Positions 32,643 to 41,600 of a stretch of DNA of 64,000 nt are shown here, in pieces. This DNA comes from Microcystis panniformis FACHB-1757 (GTDB lineage: Bacteria; Cyanobacteriota; Cyanobacteriia; Cyanobacteriales; Microcystaceae). The stretch is from the NCBI RefSeq assembly GCF_001264245.1, contig NZ_CP011339.1, positions 62,001-126,000 of the forward strand. The letters run 5' to 3'. The position numbers were made by a program, and so were the translations under genes. Numbering within the stretch: the first letter of the stretch is position 1; each line of letters opens with the position of its first letter. The notes beneath the pieces were generated by a model. That model had not been told where the DNA came from, ran no database searches, and saw only the letters and a program-made list of their open reading frames with translations.

Positions 32643-33859
32643 GAACTCTTGCAAATTAATTATATGTTATAATGATGGGTTAACTAATTTTCCCCAAAAA
32701 ATTAGTTAACCAGTACATTAGTCCTGAATGAAAACTTGAAGTTTAACTTTTAACTCAAAACTCTTTAGATATGCTTTAATTTGGTTATCAAAACCTCTTT
32801 ATTTAAGCAGCACAAACTATCTCAATTTTTATAATTGAGAATAAATTCTCCTTGACTTGATTAATCTTTAGGCAACTTTTAAGAAGCTGCTATACCTATC
32901 CCTAACTCACAGTTATAAATAGCCGCCAACAAGTTAACTCTTAAACTATATCTTCGACGACGATTCCGATATTTACAGGATAAGATTTTAAAGATTTTGA
33001 GTTTCCTATTTATAGGTTCAATGATAATCCTTTCTTTGGCTAAAGCCTTGTTATACTCTTTTTCTAACTCTGTTAATTTTCTATTTTTCGATTTCTTTTT
33101 CGGTGTATAACTATTACTATGGTATGCAGCTATTCCCTGATAACCACTGTCTTCTATGCTGGTAGTTAAAGGATGAAAACGAACTCGACTTTTTTTAAAT
33201 AAACTAAAATCATGACCTCTACCTTTCCCACAAAAGACACAGATAATTTCCTCGGTATTTTGATCAGCTACTAATTGGGATTTTAAAGTATGATAACCTC
33301 TTTTACCCCCCAAAAAATCTTTCTGTTTCTTTTTGGGGCGTTCAATGGGAGTTTCCGTTACATCCATTACCGTTACGACCGGTATCTCTGCTTGATTGAG
33401 TAAAGCTTTTTTTCCTTTTAAACGGAAGTTTCCCGATTGTAAAAGCATTTTTTCCGTCTTATTTACAATCCGACATATAGTTGATTCTGATAGTTCCCAG
33501 CTTGTACCAATGTGAAAATATGTTCTATATTCTCGCCAATATTCTAACGTTACTAAAACTTGTTCTTCTATAGATAGTTTAGGTTTCGGTCCCCTTTTAG
33601 ATGGTGAATTAGAGTCGGCTTCAACACTTTTTACTGATTCTACCATCTTTCTATATGTTGGTTTATACACACCGAAACGGCGTTTGAATTGTTCATCTGA
33701 TAAGTTTTGATAATCCATAATTTTGCTAATAAACATAGCAAAATTATAGATGATTTCCTGACCTAAGATCACATTTTATTCTTTTTTCCACTTCAATCTA
33801 AGAATTGAGAAAAAAGCAAAACCTTATATTATACCATAAAAAAATTATGCAAGAGGTCT
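32643..33859 (-). mobile_element. IS5-like insertion sequence inside pstS
   Basis: The ends are GAACTCTTGCAAATTAATTA and, complemented, AGACCTCTTGCATAATTTTT. A direct repeat ATTA flanks it (32639-32642 and 33860-33863). The transposase gene lies on the minus strand. The junctions are clean. Confidence 0.85.
32879..33772 (-). CDS. IS5-family-like DDE transposase
   Basis: The 297-aa frame has an N-terminal helix-turn-helix region (FKRRFGVYKPTYRKMVESVK; LSIEEQVLVTLEYWREYRTY; SWELSESTICRIVNKTEKML). The DDE_4 catalytic part follows: VVTVMDVTETPIERPKKKQK, FLGGKRGYHTLKSQLVAD, GHDFSLFKKSR, IEDSGYQGIAAYHSNSYTPK and ERIIIEPINRKLKIFKIL. This is the pattern of the IS5/ISL2-IS1031 groups. The true start may be further in at MDYQNLSDEQ (33718). 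The frame is intact. Confidence 0.87.
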   Translation of the reverse strand: MILGQEIIYNFAMFISKIMDYQNLSDEQFKRRFGVYKPTYRKMVESVKSVEADSNSPSKRGPKPKLSIEEQVLVTLEYWREYRTYFHIGTSWELSESTICRIVNKTEKMLLQSGNFRLKGKKALLNQAEIPVVTVMDVTETPIERPKKKQKDFLGGKRGYHTLKSQLVADQNTEEIICVFCGKGRGHDFSLFKKSRVRFHPLTTSIEDSGYQGIAAYHSNSYTPKKKSKNRKLTELEKEYNKALAKERIIIEPINRKLKIFKILSCKYRNRRRRYSLRVNLLAAIYNCELGIGIAAS

Positions 33860-34641
33860 ATTATAGATATTGCGGAGAACGTTATCGATGGGAACCGGTT
33901 TGACGCATTTTCCTTCATTGTTTTCGATCGCCACCAAGTTCAATCGATCTTGGTTCTGCATATAGAAAGAGATGCCTAAATAGGCAAGCGCGGATGGATT
34001 GCCGATCACCCCCTGCACGAGCGCGTTTTGATTGCGGTTCGGGGTGAAATCCGTACGGCTATTTCTCCGTTTTCCCGTAATCGCTTGGGTGAAATAATCG
34101 AAGGTTCCCGTATCGGAAGGCGGGGCGAAAAGTAATAATCTCTCGTCGGGAAATTTGGGATTAATCTGTTTCCAACTGGTAATCCTGCCCTCCGCTTTCG
34201 TGTTCCACATTTTATCGAGTTCTTTAATCGTTAAACACTTGGCGAATTGATTTTTTTTATTGACGATCACCGCCAATCCGTCGATCGCCATCGGTAATTC
34301 CAGAAATTCCACACCGTTTTCCCGACATTTCTCGATCTCTTCTTTCCGGATCACCCGCGATGCCCCGGCAATGTCGAGATTTCCGGCGCAGAACTTACTA
34401 AAACCGCCCCCGGTTCCACTGGTGGCGACGCTTACCCGCGCTTCGGGATGGATTCTCTGATATTCTTCGGCAACGGCGAGGGAGAGGGCGAAACCCACCG
34501 CACCACCGTCGATCGAGACTGGTGCTTCTTTCTCGGCCGAGTCGGCCGGGCGACCGCAACCGGCGATCAAATTACTGGCCATCAGAAGGGAGATTAGGAA
34601 AAAATAATGAGAGAATTTCATAGATTAAAGCGGGAAAAATG

Positions 34642-35739
34642 TTAGGAAGCCGACTGGTTTTTAATCTGCTCGAAGATGCCGTTATTGGCCAGAAATTCCT
34701 TTTCGATCAACGTCCAACCCCCGAGATCTTGGGCGTTGAAAAGGGTCTTGATCGGCGGGAATTGTAATCCTTCATCCTTGGCCACGAAGGGATTGACCGA
34801 GCGATAGCCCAATTTGGCGAATTCCTGTTGTGCCGGCTCGGAATAGAGGAAATTCACAAAGGCCTCGGCCACCTCTTGCGTGCCGTGTTTATCGACATTT
34901 CTATCCACCACCGCCACGGGATTATCGATCGAGATATTGACCGAAGGGACGAAGTAACTGATGTCGGGTTGATTTCTTGCCGCTAGAATTACCTCGTTTT
35001 CGTAGGTGACTAAAACATCCCCCTTTCCCTCTTGGAAAAAGGCATTGCTGGCTTCCCGTGCGTCCCTCGCTAGGGTGGGAATCTTTTCATAGACTTGGCG
35101 GACAAAATCCAATGCCTGTGCTGGTTCGCCCCCCGTTTGCGTCACCGAACCCCAGAGGGCTAATAACTGCCAAATAGCGATCCCGGAAGTTTTCGGATCG
35201 GCGGATAGAACTGTAACGTCCTCTCTAGCCAGATCCGCCCAGGATTGGATATTTTTCGGATTTCCCGCCCGCGTCACAATCGCCGCAACCGATTGACTCA
35301 CCACTCCCCTTCTCGGAACCCGATCTTCCCAACCGCGATGGATTAACCCCGCGTCGGCGATGCGCGTCACGTCTAGAGGTAGGGCTAGATGTACCACGTC
35401 CGCCTCTTGTTTCCCTGCGATCTCGCGTAGCGAGCGCTTTGCGTTCACGTCATCGGCCTGGGCCAGGGAACCGCCGTAACTGCGCTGGAAAATGACTTTT
35501 TGGTTATGCTCTTTCCGCCATTTCTCGACGAATTTCGGGATAATCTGGTCGTGGGCGGCTTTCGTGACCGAGAAGGAAACGAGATTCAGTTTCACCTCCG
35601 GTTTTGAGCCGATTCCCCCGCAGGAGGCGAGGGCGAGACTTGCCAACAGTCCCACTAACAGGAAGGAAAGGAAGCTCCTCCCCGATAAGGAACGAAAGGG
35701 ACGAAACAGCGATCGAATTGGCAACAGTGATACATTCAT
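34642..35739 (-). CDS. Sulfate-type ABC transporter substrate-binding protein
   Basis: The 365-aa periplasmic lipoprotein (LLVGLLASLALASCGGIG) resembles SbpA, which binds sulfate or thiosulfate. The body shows LNLVSFSVTKAAHDQIIPKF, FQRSYGGSLAQADDVNAKRS, EADVVHLALPLDVTRIADAG, TVLSADPKTSGIAIWQLLAL and EGKGDVLVTYENEVILAARN. Near residue 105 an in-frame insert NAKRSLREIA is coded by the 29-bp repeat at 35417-35445 and is absent from relatives I know. It is followed after 20 bp by pstS and looks like the first gene of the pst operon, which is unusual for a sulfate-type protein. Confidence 0.82.
   Translation of the reverse strand: MNVSLLPIRSLFRPFRSLSGRSFLSFLLVGLLASLALASCGGIGSKPEVKLNLVSFSVTKAAHDQIIPKFVEKWRKEHNQKVIFQRSYGGSLAQADDVNAKRSLREIAGKQEADVVHLALPLDVTRIADAGLIHRGWEDRVPRRGVVSQSVAAIVTRAGNPKNIQSWADLAREDVTVLSADPKTSGIAIWQLLALWGSVTQTGGEPAQALDFVRQVYEKIPTLARDAREASNAFFQEGKGDVLVTYENEVILAARNQPDISYFVPSVNISIDNPVAVVDRNVDKHGTQEVAEAFVNFLYSEPAQQEFAKLGYRSVNPFVAKDEGLQFPPIKTLFNAQDLGGWTLIEKEFLANNGIFEQIKNQSAS
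35417..35445 (-). repeat. 29-bp in-frame repeat, copy 1
   Basis: On the minus strand it reads AACGCAAAGCGCTCGCTACG then CGAGATCGC, coding NAKRSLREIA. It is identical to 36982-37010 on the plus strand. It lies inside the sulfate-type binding protein gene without breaking the frame. Confidence 0.9.
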
Positions 35740-35847
35740 CGGGATTTTCTCGATAAGGTTGCTCTAAACCAACTAATTTTTATTCTCTCTTCCTGAATTT
35801 TGACTCCCGTGGGAGCCGGAGATTGGCGATTTTTACGGGGGCCTAAT

Positions 35848-36522
35848 TTACCCGATGGGAATCAACAGGCGATAGGAACCGTTATCGAGAATAATCCGTA
35901 GGCCCAACCACATCAGCACAAAAGGGAAAAGCTTACTGGCATAACGGCTGAGGACAACTGCGATCCCCGGTTGGCGGGTTAGATGATAGGAGAGAAATAA
36001 CCAAGTACAGACGATTAGATAGCAGATCGGGATGATTACGGCTAACTGCGCCACGGTACTATTGGCGAATAGGGGAATATAGATACCGAGATTATTGCCG
36101 CCATTGGATATCGTGACCGCGGAAACTTTATAGGTTTGGCGATCTCTGAGGACTTGACCGAGGGATAGTCTGCGGGAGGCGAACCCATGAAATTGGGCAT
36201 TTCTTCGCAAATTCACCTTGCGATCTGCGCTTTCCCTCTCGTTATCGCGATTTAAAGTCACTAAATTTCTCACACCGATGAGGATCGGCAGGATTCCGAG
36301 AAGACCGATATAAATCGGCGGGATGATTAGGCCGAGGAGAAAACCCAGCAAGCTAACCGATACTAAGGCCGTAAACCCGACTAGCTCGCCTACGACAACG
36401 TGAACCGGGCGAAAGGTACGATTTACCTCGCTAAAAAAGCCGGTTAGATAAATATTGTCGTCGAAGGTGGTGGCTATGCCGGTGGCCACCGCGATTTTGA
36501 CGATTTCGATCAACCAATCCAT
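35848..36522 (-). CDS. CadD-like membrane transporter
   Basis: The 224-aa integral membrane protein begins EIVKIAVATGIATTFDDNIY, which fits the cadmium-resistance transporter family (PF03596), in which a conserved D-D-N lies in the first helix. Further segments are VVVGELVGFTALVSVSLLGF, LIIPPIYIGLLGILPILIG, VTISNGGNNLGIYIPLFANS and QLAVIIPICYLIVCTWLFL. It may export metal or another ion. It is 108 bp from the sulfate-type binding protein gene on the same strand and may be cotranscribed. Confidence 0.78.
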   Translation of the reverse strand: MDWLIEIVKIAVATGIATTFDDNIYLTGFFSEVNRTFRPVHVVVGELVGFTALVSVSLLGFLLGLIIPPIYIGLLGILPILIGVRNLVTLNRDNERESADRKVNLRRNAQFHGFASRRLSLGQVLRDRQTYKVSAVTISNGGNNLGIYIPLFANSTVAQLAVIIPICYLIVCTWLFLSYHLTRQPGIAVVLSRYASKLFPFVLMWLGLRIILDNGSYRLLIPIG

Positions 36523-36668
36523 CCATATTACCTCGATCTCTCAAAGGCGGGCGCAATTTTGTTTTAAAACTATATCATTTTCAATACATTTATAAATGTA
36601 CTTTGTTACACAATCGAGGAGTCGTGGATTTCTATAGTATGTAGATAAGTAGGGAGGCACAATTATTT

Positions 36669-36733
36669 GTAGGATGGGTTAGCGGTAGCGTAACCCGTGC
36701 TGGCGTTGGGTTTCATGCTTCAACCCAACCTAC
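36669..36733. repeat. GTAGG...CCTAC interspersed repeat
   Basis: GTAGGATGGGTTAGCGGTAG then CGTAACCC, a spacer, and GTTGGGTTTCATGCTTCAAC with CCAACCTAC. It contains two nested inverted repeats between the divergent CadD-like gene and the sulfonate-type gene. It is probably a small mobile or folding repeat. The rest of the 36523-36858 gap is AT-rich promoter-scale sequence. Confidence 0.55.
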
Positions 36734-36858
36734 GTTTATCTTATATTTAATTCCACCCACCCACTTAAAACTAATGGAACCTCTCCCGATCGAGTTGGGA
36801 AACCCTTCCTTCTTGTCTCCTTGCCCGACGATAAATCTTGTTTTCTGCGAGAAATCCC

Positions 36859-38121
36859 ATGCTCCACCGTTCGATCAAGTGTCTCTGGAAACCGTGGCGA
36901 AATTGCCGGGGAGTTCTTCCCGCGCTGCTTTTTTTGACCAGTCTGGTCGGGAGCTTTCTCCTGGCTGGATTTTCCGACACGAACGCAAAGCGCTCGCTAC
37001 GCGAGATCGCCGTCGGTCAAAATTCTCGATCCGATAACCTGATTCTCAACCTCGTCGATAGCTTTAAATTCCCCCGGAATACGACTCCCCGGCTATTGGA
37101 AACCGTGGGATTATTTATCGCTGGAATTCTCTTCTGTATCCTGATCGATCGCTGGTTCAAGCGCTCGACCCCCTCCGATATCACTCCCCTGGCCAAACAA
37201 GCCCGGCGGCTAGGAACCCTCAAGATCGGCTATCCCGAGGGCATGACCAATCTGGAAGTTCTCCGCGCCCAGGCCTTTCTGGAAAGACGCTTAAAACCCT
37301 TGGGGGTGACGGTAACGTGGACGAGTTTTCTTTCCGCTTCCTCGCTGATCGAGGCCTTGAGCAACGGAATGATCGACTTCTGTGGTGGTGGCGGTACGGC
37401 GAGTATTTTCTCGCAAGCGGCCGAACACGTCTTCGTCCGGGTAGCTAAAGAAAAATATACCGCCCCGAAAGGTCAGGCGATTCTCGTGCCTGAGGATTCG
37501 CCAATACAGACCTTGGCGGATTTAAAAGGCAAAAGAATCGCCTTCGATCGAGGTTCGAGCGCCCATTATGTCCTCATCCGCGCCCTGATGAGAGTGAATC
37601 TAGAATTAAGCGATATCGAACCGGTGTATGCGACTCAACCGGAAGCACTGGTGCTTTTTCGTCGCGGTGAGATCGACGCTTGGGTGGTCTGGGTTCCCTA
37701 TTCCCCCACGGAGACGCGCACCTATCCGGGAAGATCGGTGGCGGATCTAGAGAGTATATTCGGGGAAAACGCCTCTCTAGAAGTGCCGACCTATTATTAT
37801 GCGGTTCCCGAATTGGTGCGGGATTATCCCGATGTACTGAAGGTGATTTTAGAAGAGGTGAACGAGGCGGGGGCCTGGGCGAAACAACAGGAGTTAGAGG
37901 CGACGAGACGCTTGGCAGCTCACCACGAGATCGATCCGGCGATCGTGGCTAATCTCGAACAACGGGCCTCTGAACGTGCCATTATCCCGATCGACGATCG
38001 CTCTCTGACGGCCCTACAACACCAAGCTCATATCTTCCGAGACCTGAAGCTGATCCCCCATCGGGTCAATGTGCGCGACGGAACCTACACCCTACAGACG
38101 AAACAAAATTGGACCTATTAA
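36859..38121 (+). CDS. Sulfonate/taurine-type ABC substrate-binding protein
   Basis: The 420-aa product (ATG at 36859; TTG at 36838 also in frame) contains a type 2 binding fold of the SsuA/NrtA/TauA kind: LGTLKIGYPEGMTNLEVLRA, VTWTSFLSASSLIEALSNGM, IDFCGGGGTASIFSQAAEHV, KGKRIAFDRGSSAHYVLIRA and RRGEIDAWVVWVPYSPTETR. Before it there are two hydrophobic segments (VLPALLFLTSLVGSFLLAG and LETVGLFIAGILFCILIDRW) separated by about 60 residues including NAKRSLREIA, coded by the 29-bp repeat at 36982-37010. Usual relatives have one signal peptide, so the N-terminus is extended. The natural substrate is unknown. Confidence 0.78.
   Translation: MLHRSIKCLWKPWRNCRGVLPALLFLTSLVGSFLLAGFSDTNAKRSLREIAVGQNSRSDNLILNLVDSFKFPRNTTPRLLETVGLFIAGILFCILIDRWFKRSTPSDITPLAKQARRLGTLKIGYPEGMTNLEVLRAQAFLERRLKPLGVTVTWTSFLSASSLIEALSNGMIDFCGGGGTASIFSQAAEHVFVRVAKEKYTAPKGQAILVPEDSPIQTLADLKGKRIAFDRGSSAHYVLIRALMRVNLELSDIEPVYATQPEALVLFRRGEIDAWVVWVPYSPTETRTYPGRSVADLESIFGENASLEVPTYYYAVPELVRDYPDVLKVILEEVNEAGAWAKQQELEATRRLAAHHEIDPAIVANLEQRASERAIIPIDDRSLTALQHQAHIFRDLKLIPHRVNVRDGTYTLQTKQNWTY
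36982..37010 (+). repeat. 29-bp in-frame repeat, copy 2
   Basis: AACGCAAAGCGCTCGCTACG then CGAGATCGC is the exact complement of 35417-35445, and again codes NAKRSLREIA in frame. Confidence 0.9.
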
Positions 38122-38667
38122 CCAGACATCGGCATTTTGGGCATCGGTTGGATTTATGCCGCTACCAAATGGCCGATGATCGGGTTTCTAGTGGATATTA
38201 TCCTTTTTCTGACAATTGTCATAGAAACGAGCAATAACGACCATGCTCATTTAGCAGATGCTTTTCTAGCAGTAGAACTTAAAGCATCGACAAACTTGAA
38301 ATGTTTTTCGATTTTGGATTTTAGATTTTGGATTGAGAATCCTGAAAATCCTGATTAGATTTTGGCTTGTTAGAACTTCCTGTAAATATTGACTTTACTC
38401 TGTTCCCTGTTCCCTTAATTCTAAAAATTATAACGATATTATAACAAAAAATAACAAAAAAAATGATAAAAATTTACAAAAAAAATGCCACAAGTGTTGA
38501 CAAAGAAATCAAGAGTTCTTACCATTCAAAAAATAAAGAAAAAAACGAATCTTAAGGACTTCTCCAAGTGGGTTTTGCCCCTTGACATTCTGTCGCAGTA
38601 TAACAGCGAAGATTGCTAAACCTCACGATTTAGGCTTCTGCTTCATTCATCCCTACATACTACAGTT
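38122..38667. other. Intergenic spacer, no convincing gene
   Basis: This 546-bp gap separates the transporter region from the large-protein locus. A short open frame at 38137-38358 has a hydrophobic start and a low-complexity end; I do not support it. After 38380 the sequence is very AT-rich with runs of A. It probably holds the promoter of the 12-kb locus, but I cannot place it. Confidence 0.5.
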
Positions 38668-41600
38668 ATGACCACACTCCTAGTTCCGGTTTACCTTGAT
38701 GCCCTCTACCTCCCGAGCCAGACGAAGGTACTGGGGGAAATGACTGATTATAGTAAGCTCCCCTACTATAAAAATAGCCAATTAGTAAATCCCGGTAGGG
38801 CTTATATTAGCGAAACTGTATTAACGGTTCCCTTGACAAAACCTGAATTAGGTCTAAAAGCAGGCATTCACCTACACTGGTCTTTACCAGATGCGCTGAC
38901 TAACGGTATAGCAAGAGATGGAGAACAAGGCATCACATTTCCCCTTGTACCTAATCGCTGGCTAATTATACGACGTGGGAGCAATATAGCAGAAAAAAAA
39001 TGGGTTGTAGAAAGTGATTATCTGTATCCTGAAGGTGCTACACCAGAAGATACAATTAATATCCTCTATTATCCAGCTACCAATGAGTATCAACCCTATC
39101 GTTTTCTGGGGCGTAAATTAGAATTGGGAGCATGGCGCTCAAGGCCAACAAATTCCCAATATATTCAGGAATTGTCCGCTATTGGACCCTTCGCCACAGT
39201 TGACAACTTAGACAACGAAAAAGTTGCCTTTGCTGGTTTTTATCCTAACTGTCGTAGTGTGTTCGGTTTTCATGATGGGGACTTCACCATCAATACAACC
39301 CCGCCCAAAGACCTACGATATGATGTCATTGGCTGGTATAGCGACGGCACCAAAGATTATCTTGACAAATTTATCAAAGAACAGTACCCAGACAGAGATA
39401 CTTTAAGCCTTTTAGACACTCTGCAAAGTAAAGCTGGCTGGACAGTAGAAATAGGCAATAACCAAAGTTTCCCCGATCGTCTTCTTTGTCATGCTTCCCT
39501 AAGTTTTGCGCCTGGTGCTTCTGTAACTAACCCACAAGCGATTAAATTCCAAGGAACGATCGCCGTAGGAAACAACCAAGAAGAAGCCATAGCAGCTTAT
39601 GTAGCTCGTCAACTGGACACAACAAATACAGAAAATCGCAAAACGATTGAGGAGCAGCTAGAAGCCTTACAAATGGGTGGGCGTTTAGTACAGCAAAATC
39701 TCGACTTTGGACCCAAGTTTCGACAAGGACTACACGAGGACAGCTTTACTGGCCAATGTAAAGAGATATCATGGCAGGTAGTGCCGGAATCTGATCCGAA
39801 AATTTCCCAGTCGGGAAGTGCCAACCCAGCAAATGCAGTGCAAGGCGAGGGAATAATGCAGGTGACATTATCCGCCGCCATCGGCGATCGCATCAGTGAA
39901 GTTAATGAAGCACAGCGTGAATACGACCAACAATTAGCAAAAGTTGGCTCAATTCGAGAACAAGTCTATGCTGATTGGTATAAGTATATGCTGGCCACTT
40001 ATGTTCTTCCTGATCGGGATAAGGAGAAAAGCTTGCTAGATAGAAGCAAAATACAAACACTGGAAATATACGAAATTTTTGAGGAAACGAGTGACATGGA
40101 TCTAATCAAGGCGTTTCTTGAGGGACCTCCAGAGGAAAATCAATATGGGGTAAAAGCCTTAGAGAATGCCATCAAAGCTGCTGGGGTCTTGAACTTACAG
40201 AAAAATACAGAAGGTCAAATTATCAGCGCTGCTGCTCCTAAGAATTTTTCTGGCTCCTCTTTTAACAGTGATTCAAAAGCGAGCGGACTTGCCTGGTCGA
40301 TTAACAGACCTTTTGACAGTAATTCAAATTTTGACAGCGATTCAAAAGCGAGCAGACTTGCTGGGTCGATTAACACACTAATTGCTGAAGTTCAGCAGTT
40401 TAACAAAGAATCCCGTTTAATTGCTCCCAAAAAATCAGTCCAAGTCACTGGCGATTCTACCTTAGTGGATGACGATATTGCCATGAAGTGTTTATCTTTC
40501 GATGGCAATCAGAATTATGAAATCTCTAATTTAGGAAATATCCAGTCCCTCTCGATGTGGGTAAACATACCAGAGGGAGTTCAGGGTTCCCTTTTAGAGG
40601 TGAGAAGTACCAGCCTTTATGTTAATTCTACTAATGGAATTAGCAGCACTTGGCAAAAAATTTACATTAACGGACAACAGGTAAACGGACCGATTAACTG
40701 GAGAGCAATTCCTAAGAATCGGTGGGTTTTCCTCCACTTAGAGGCTAATAACCCCTTTAGTCACACCGTCTATTTAATGTCTAACTCTTCCGGTAGCCAT
40801 CGTTTACGGGGACGCATCGCCAGCGTTAGCTTCCACAAAAACCCCCTATCTCCGACCGCAATTGACCGGGATTACCAAGACAAAATTGGTTTGTTCCGAC
40901 CATCTTACACCATCAAAATAGTTCCAGGTCCTCGCTATTGGCAGCCAAATGATCCCGTAGTTTTAATGACTGGGGAAGTCGCTAAACCGACTCGCAACCG
41001 TGACGACGAGCGTTTAAGGACAGATGGTTTGCTGCAATGTAAATTATTAACTCAGTCCATTGACTTGCAGAGCTTATCTGACAACACCTTAAATATTTTT
41101 GTCCAATTTCTCAACGAGTTTGGCAACAAACCCACGGAAAAAATTGGCTTCCGTCAATGGAAAAATCAGCCTTGGAACCCTTTCTTGTTGGAATGGCAAG
41201 TGCAATTGAAAGGGCTAAACCATAAAATAGAAAGCGAGACATACAATCAAAGCACAAACTACCCTCCTGACATCATCAAAAAGAACTATCAATTGCCAGT
41301 CGATGGCCTTGAAATTACCCCGACGGCTGCAAGCGCGAGTAATTTGGCTGATTATCCCGACCTTTACACGGGAGCTAGTTTTCTCTCTTCCTCGGCTAGT
41401 ATGTTGCTCAAGGACAATCTTATAGATTACTTGACCAAGTATTTGTTGCCCGACTATTACCAAGACAAAAATATATCCCCAGACGACCAAACCGAGGACT
41501 ACCTAGTCAAGAATTTTACCTCTGTCAAGGGGTGGTATGACCAGAAAAACCCCACAGCTAGTGATCCTTTTTCTACGGCGCTGCGGGCCTATCAACAACT

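Larger units (their letters stand above)
32402..34621 (-). pseudogene. pstS: Phosphate-binding protein PstS, split by an IS
   Basis: The 5' part (34621 to 33860) encodes a lipoprotein-type signal peptide (FFLISLLMASNLIAGCGRP), then the phosphate-binding fold with IDGGAVGFALSLAVAEEYQR, ATSGTGGGFSKFCAGNLDIA, APPSDTGTFDYFTQAITGK and LAYLGISFYMQNQD. The IS follows codon 254. The 3' part (32638 to 32402) continues in the same frame with PLSRPLFIYVNKNNLKTNPS and NSWKWVDGVGYVALPDEAY. Joining them across one copy of ATTA gives 332 aa, a normal length. It therefore broke recently. Confidence 0.92.

Noticed and set aside
38137..38358. 73-aa open frame after the sulfonate-type gene
   Set aside because: No family, poor ribosome site, and a low-complexity C-terminus coded by GATTTTGGATTTTAG-like repeats.
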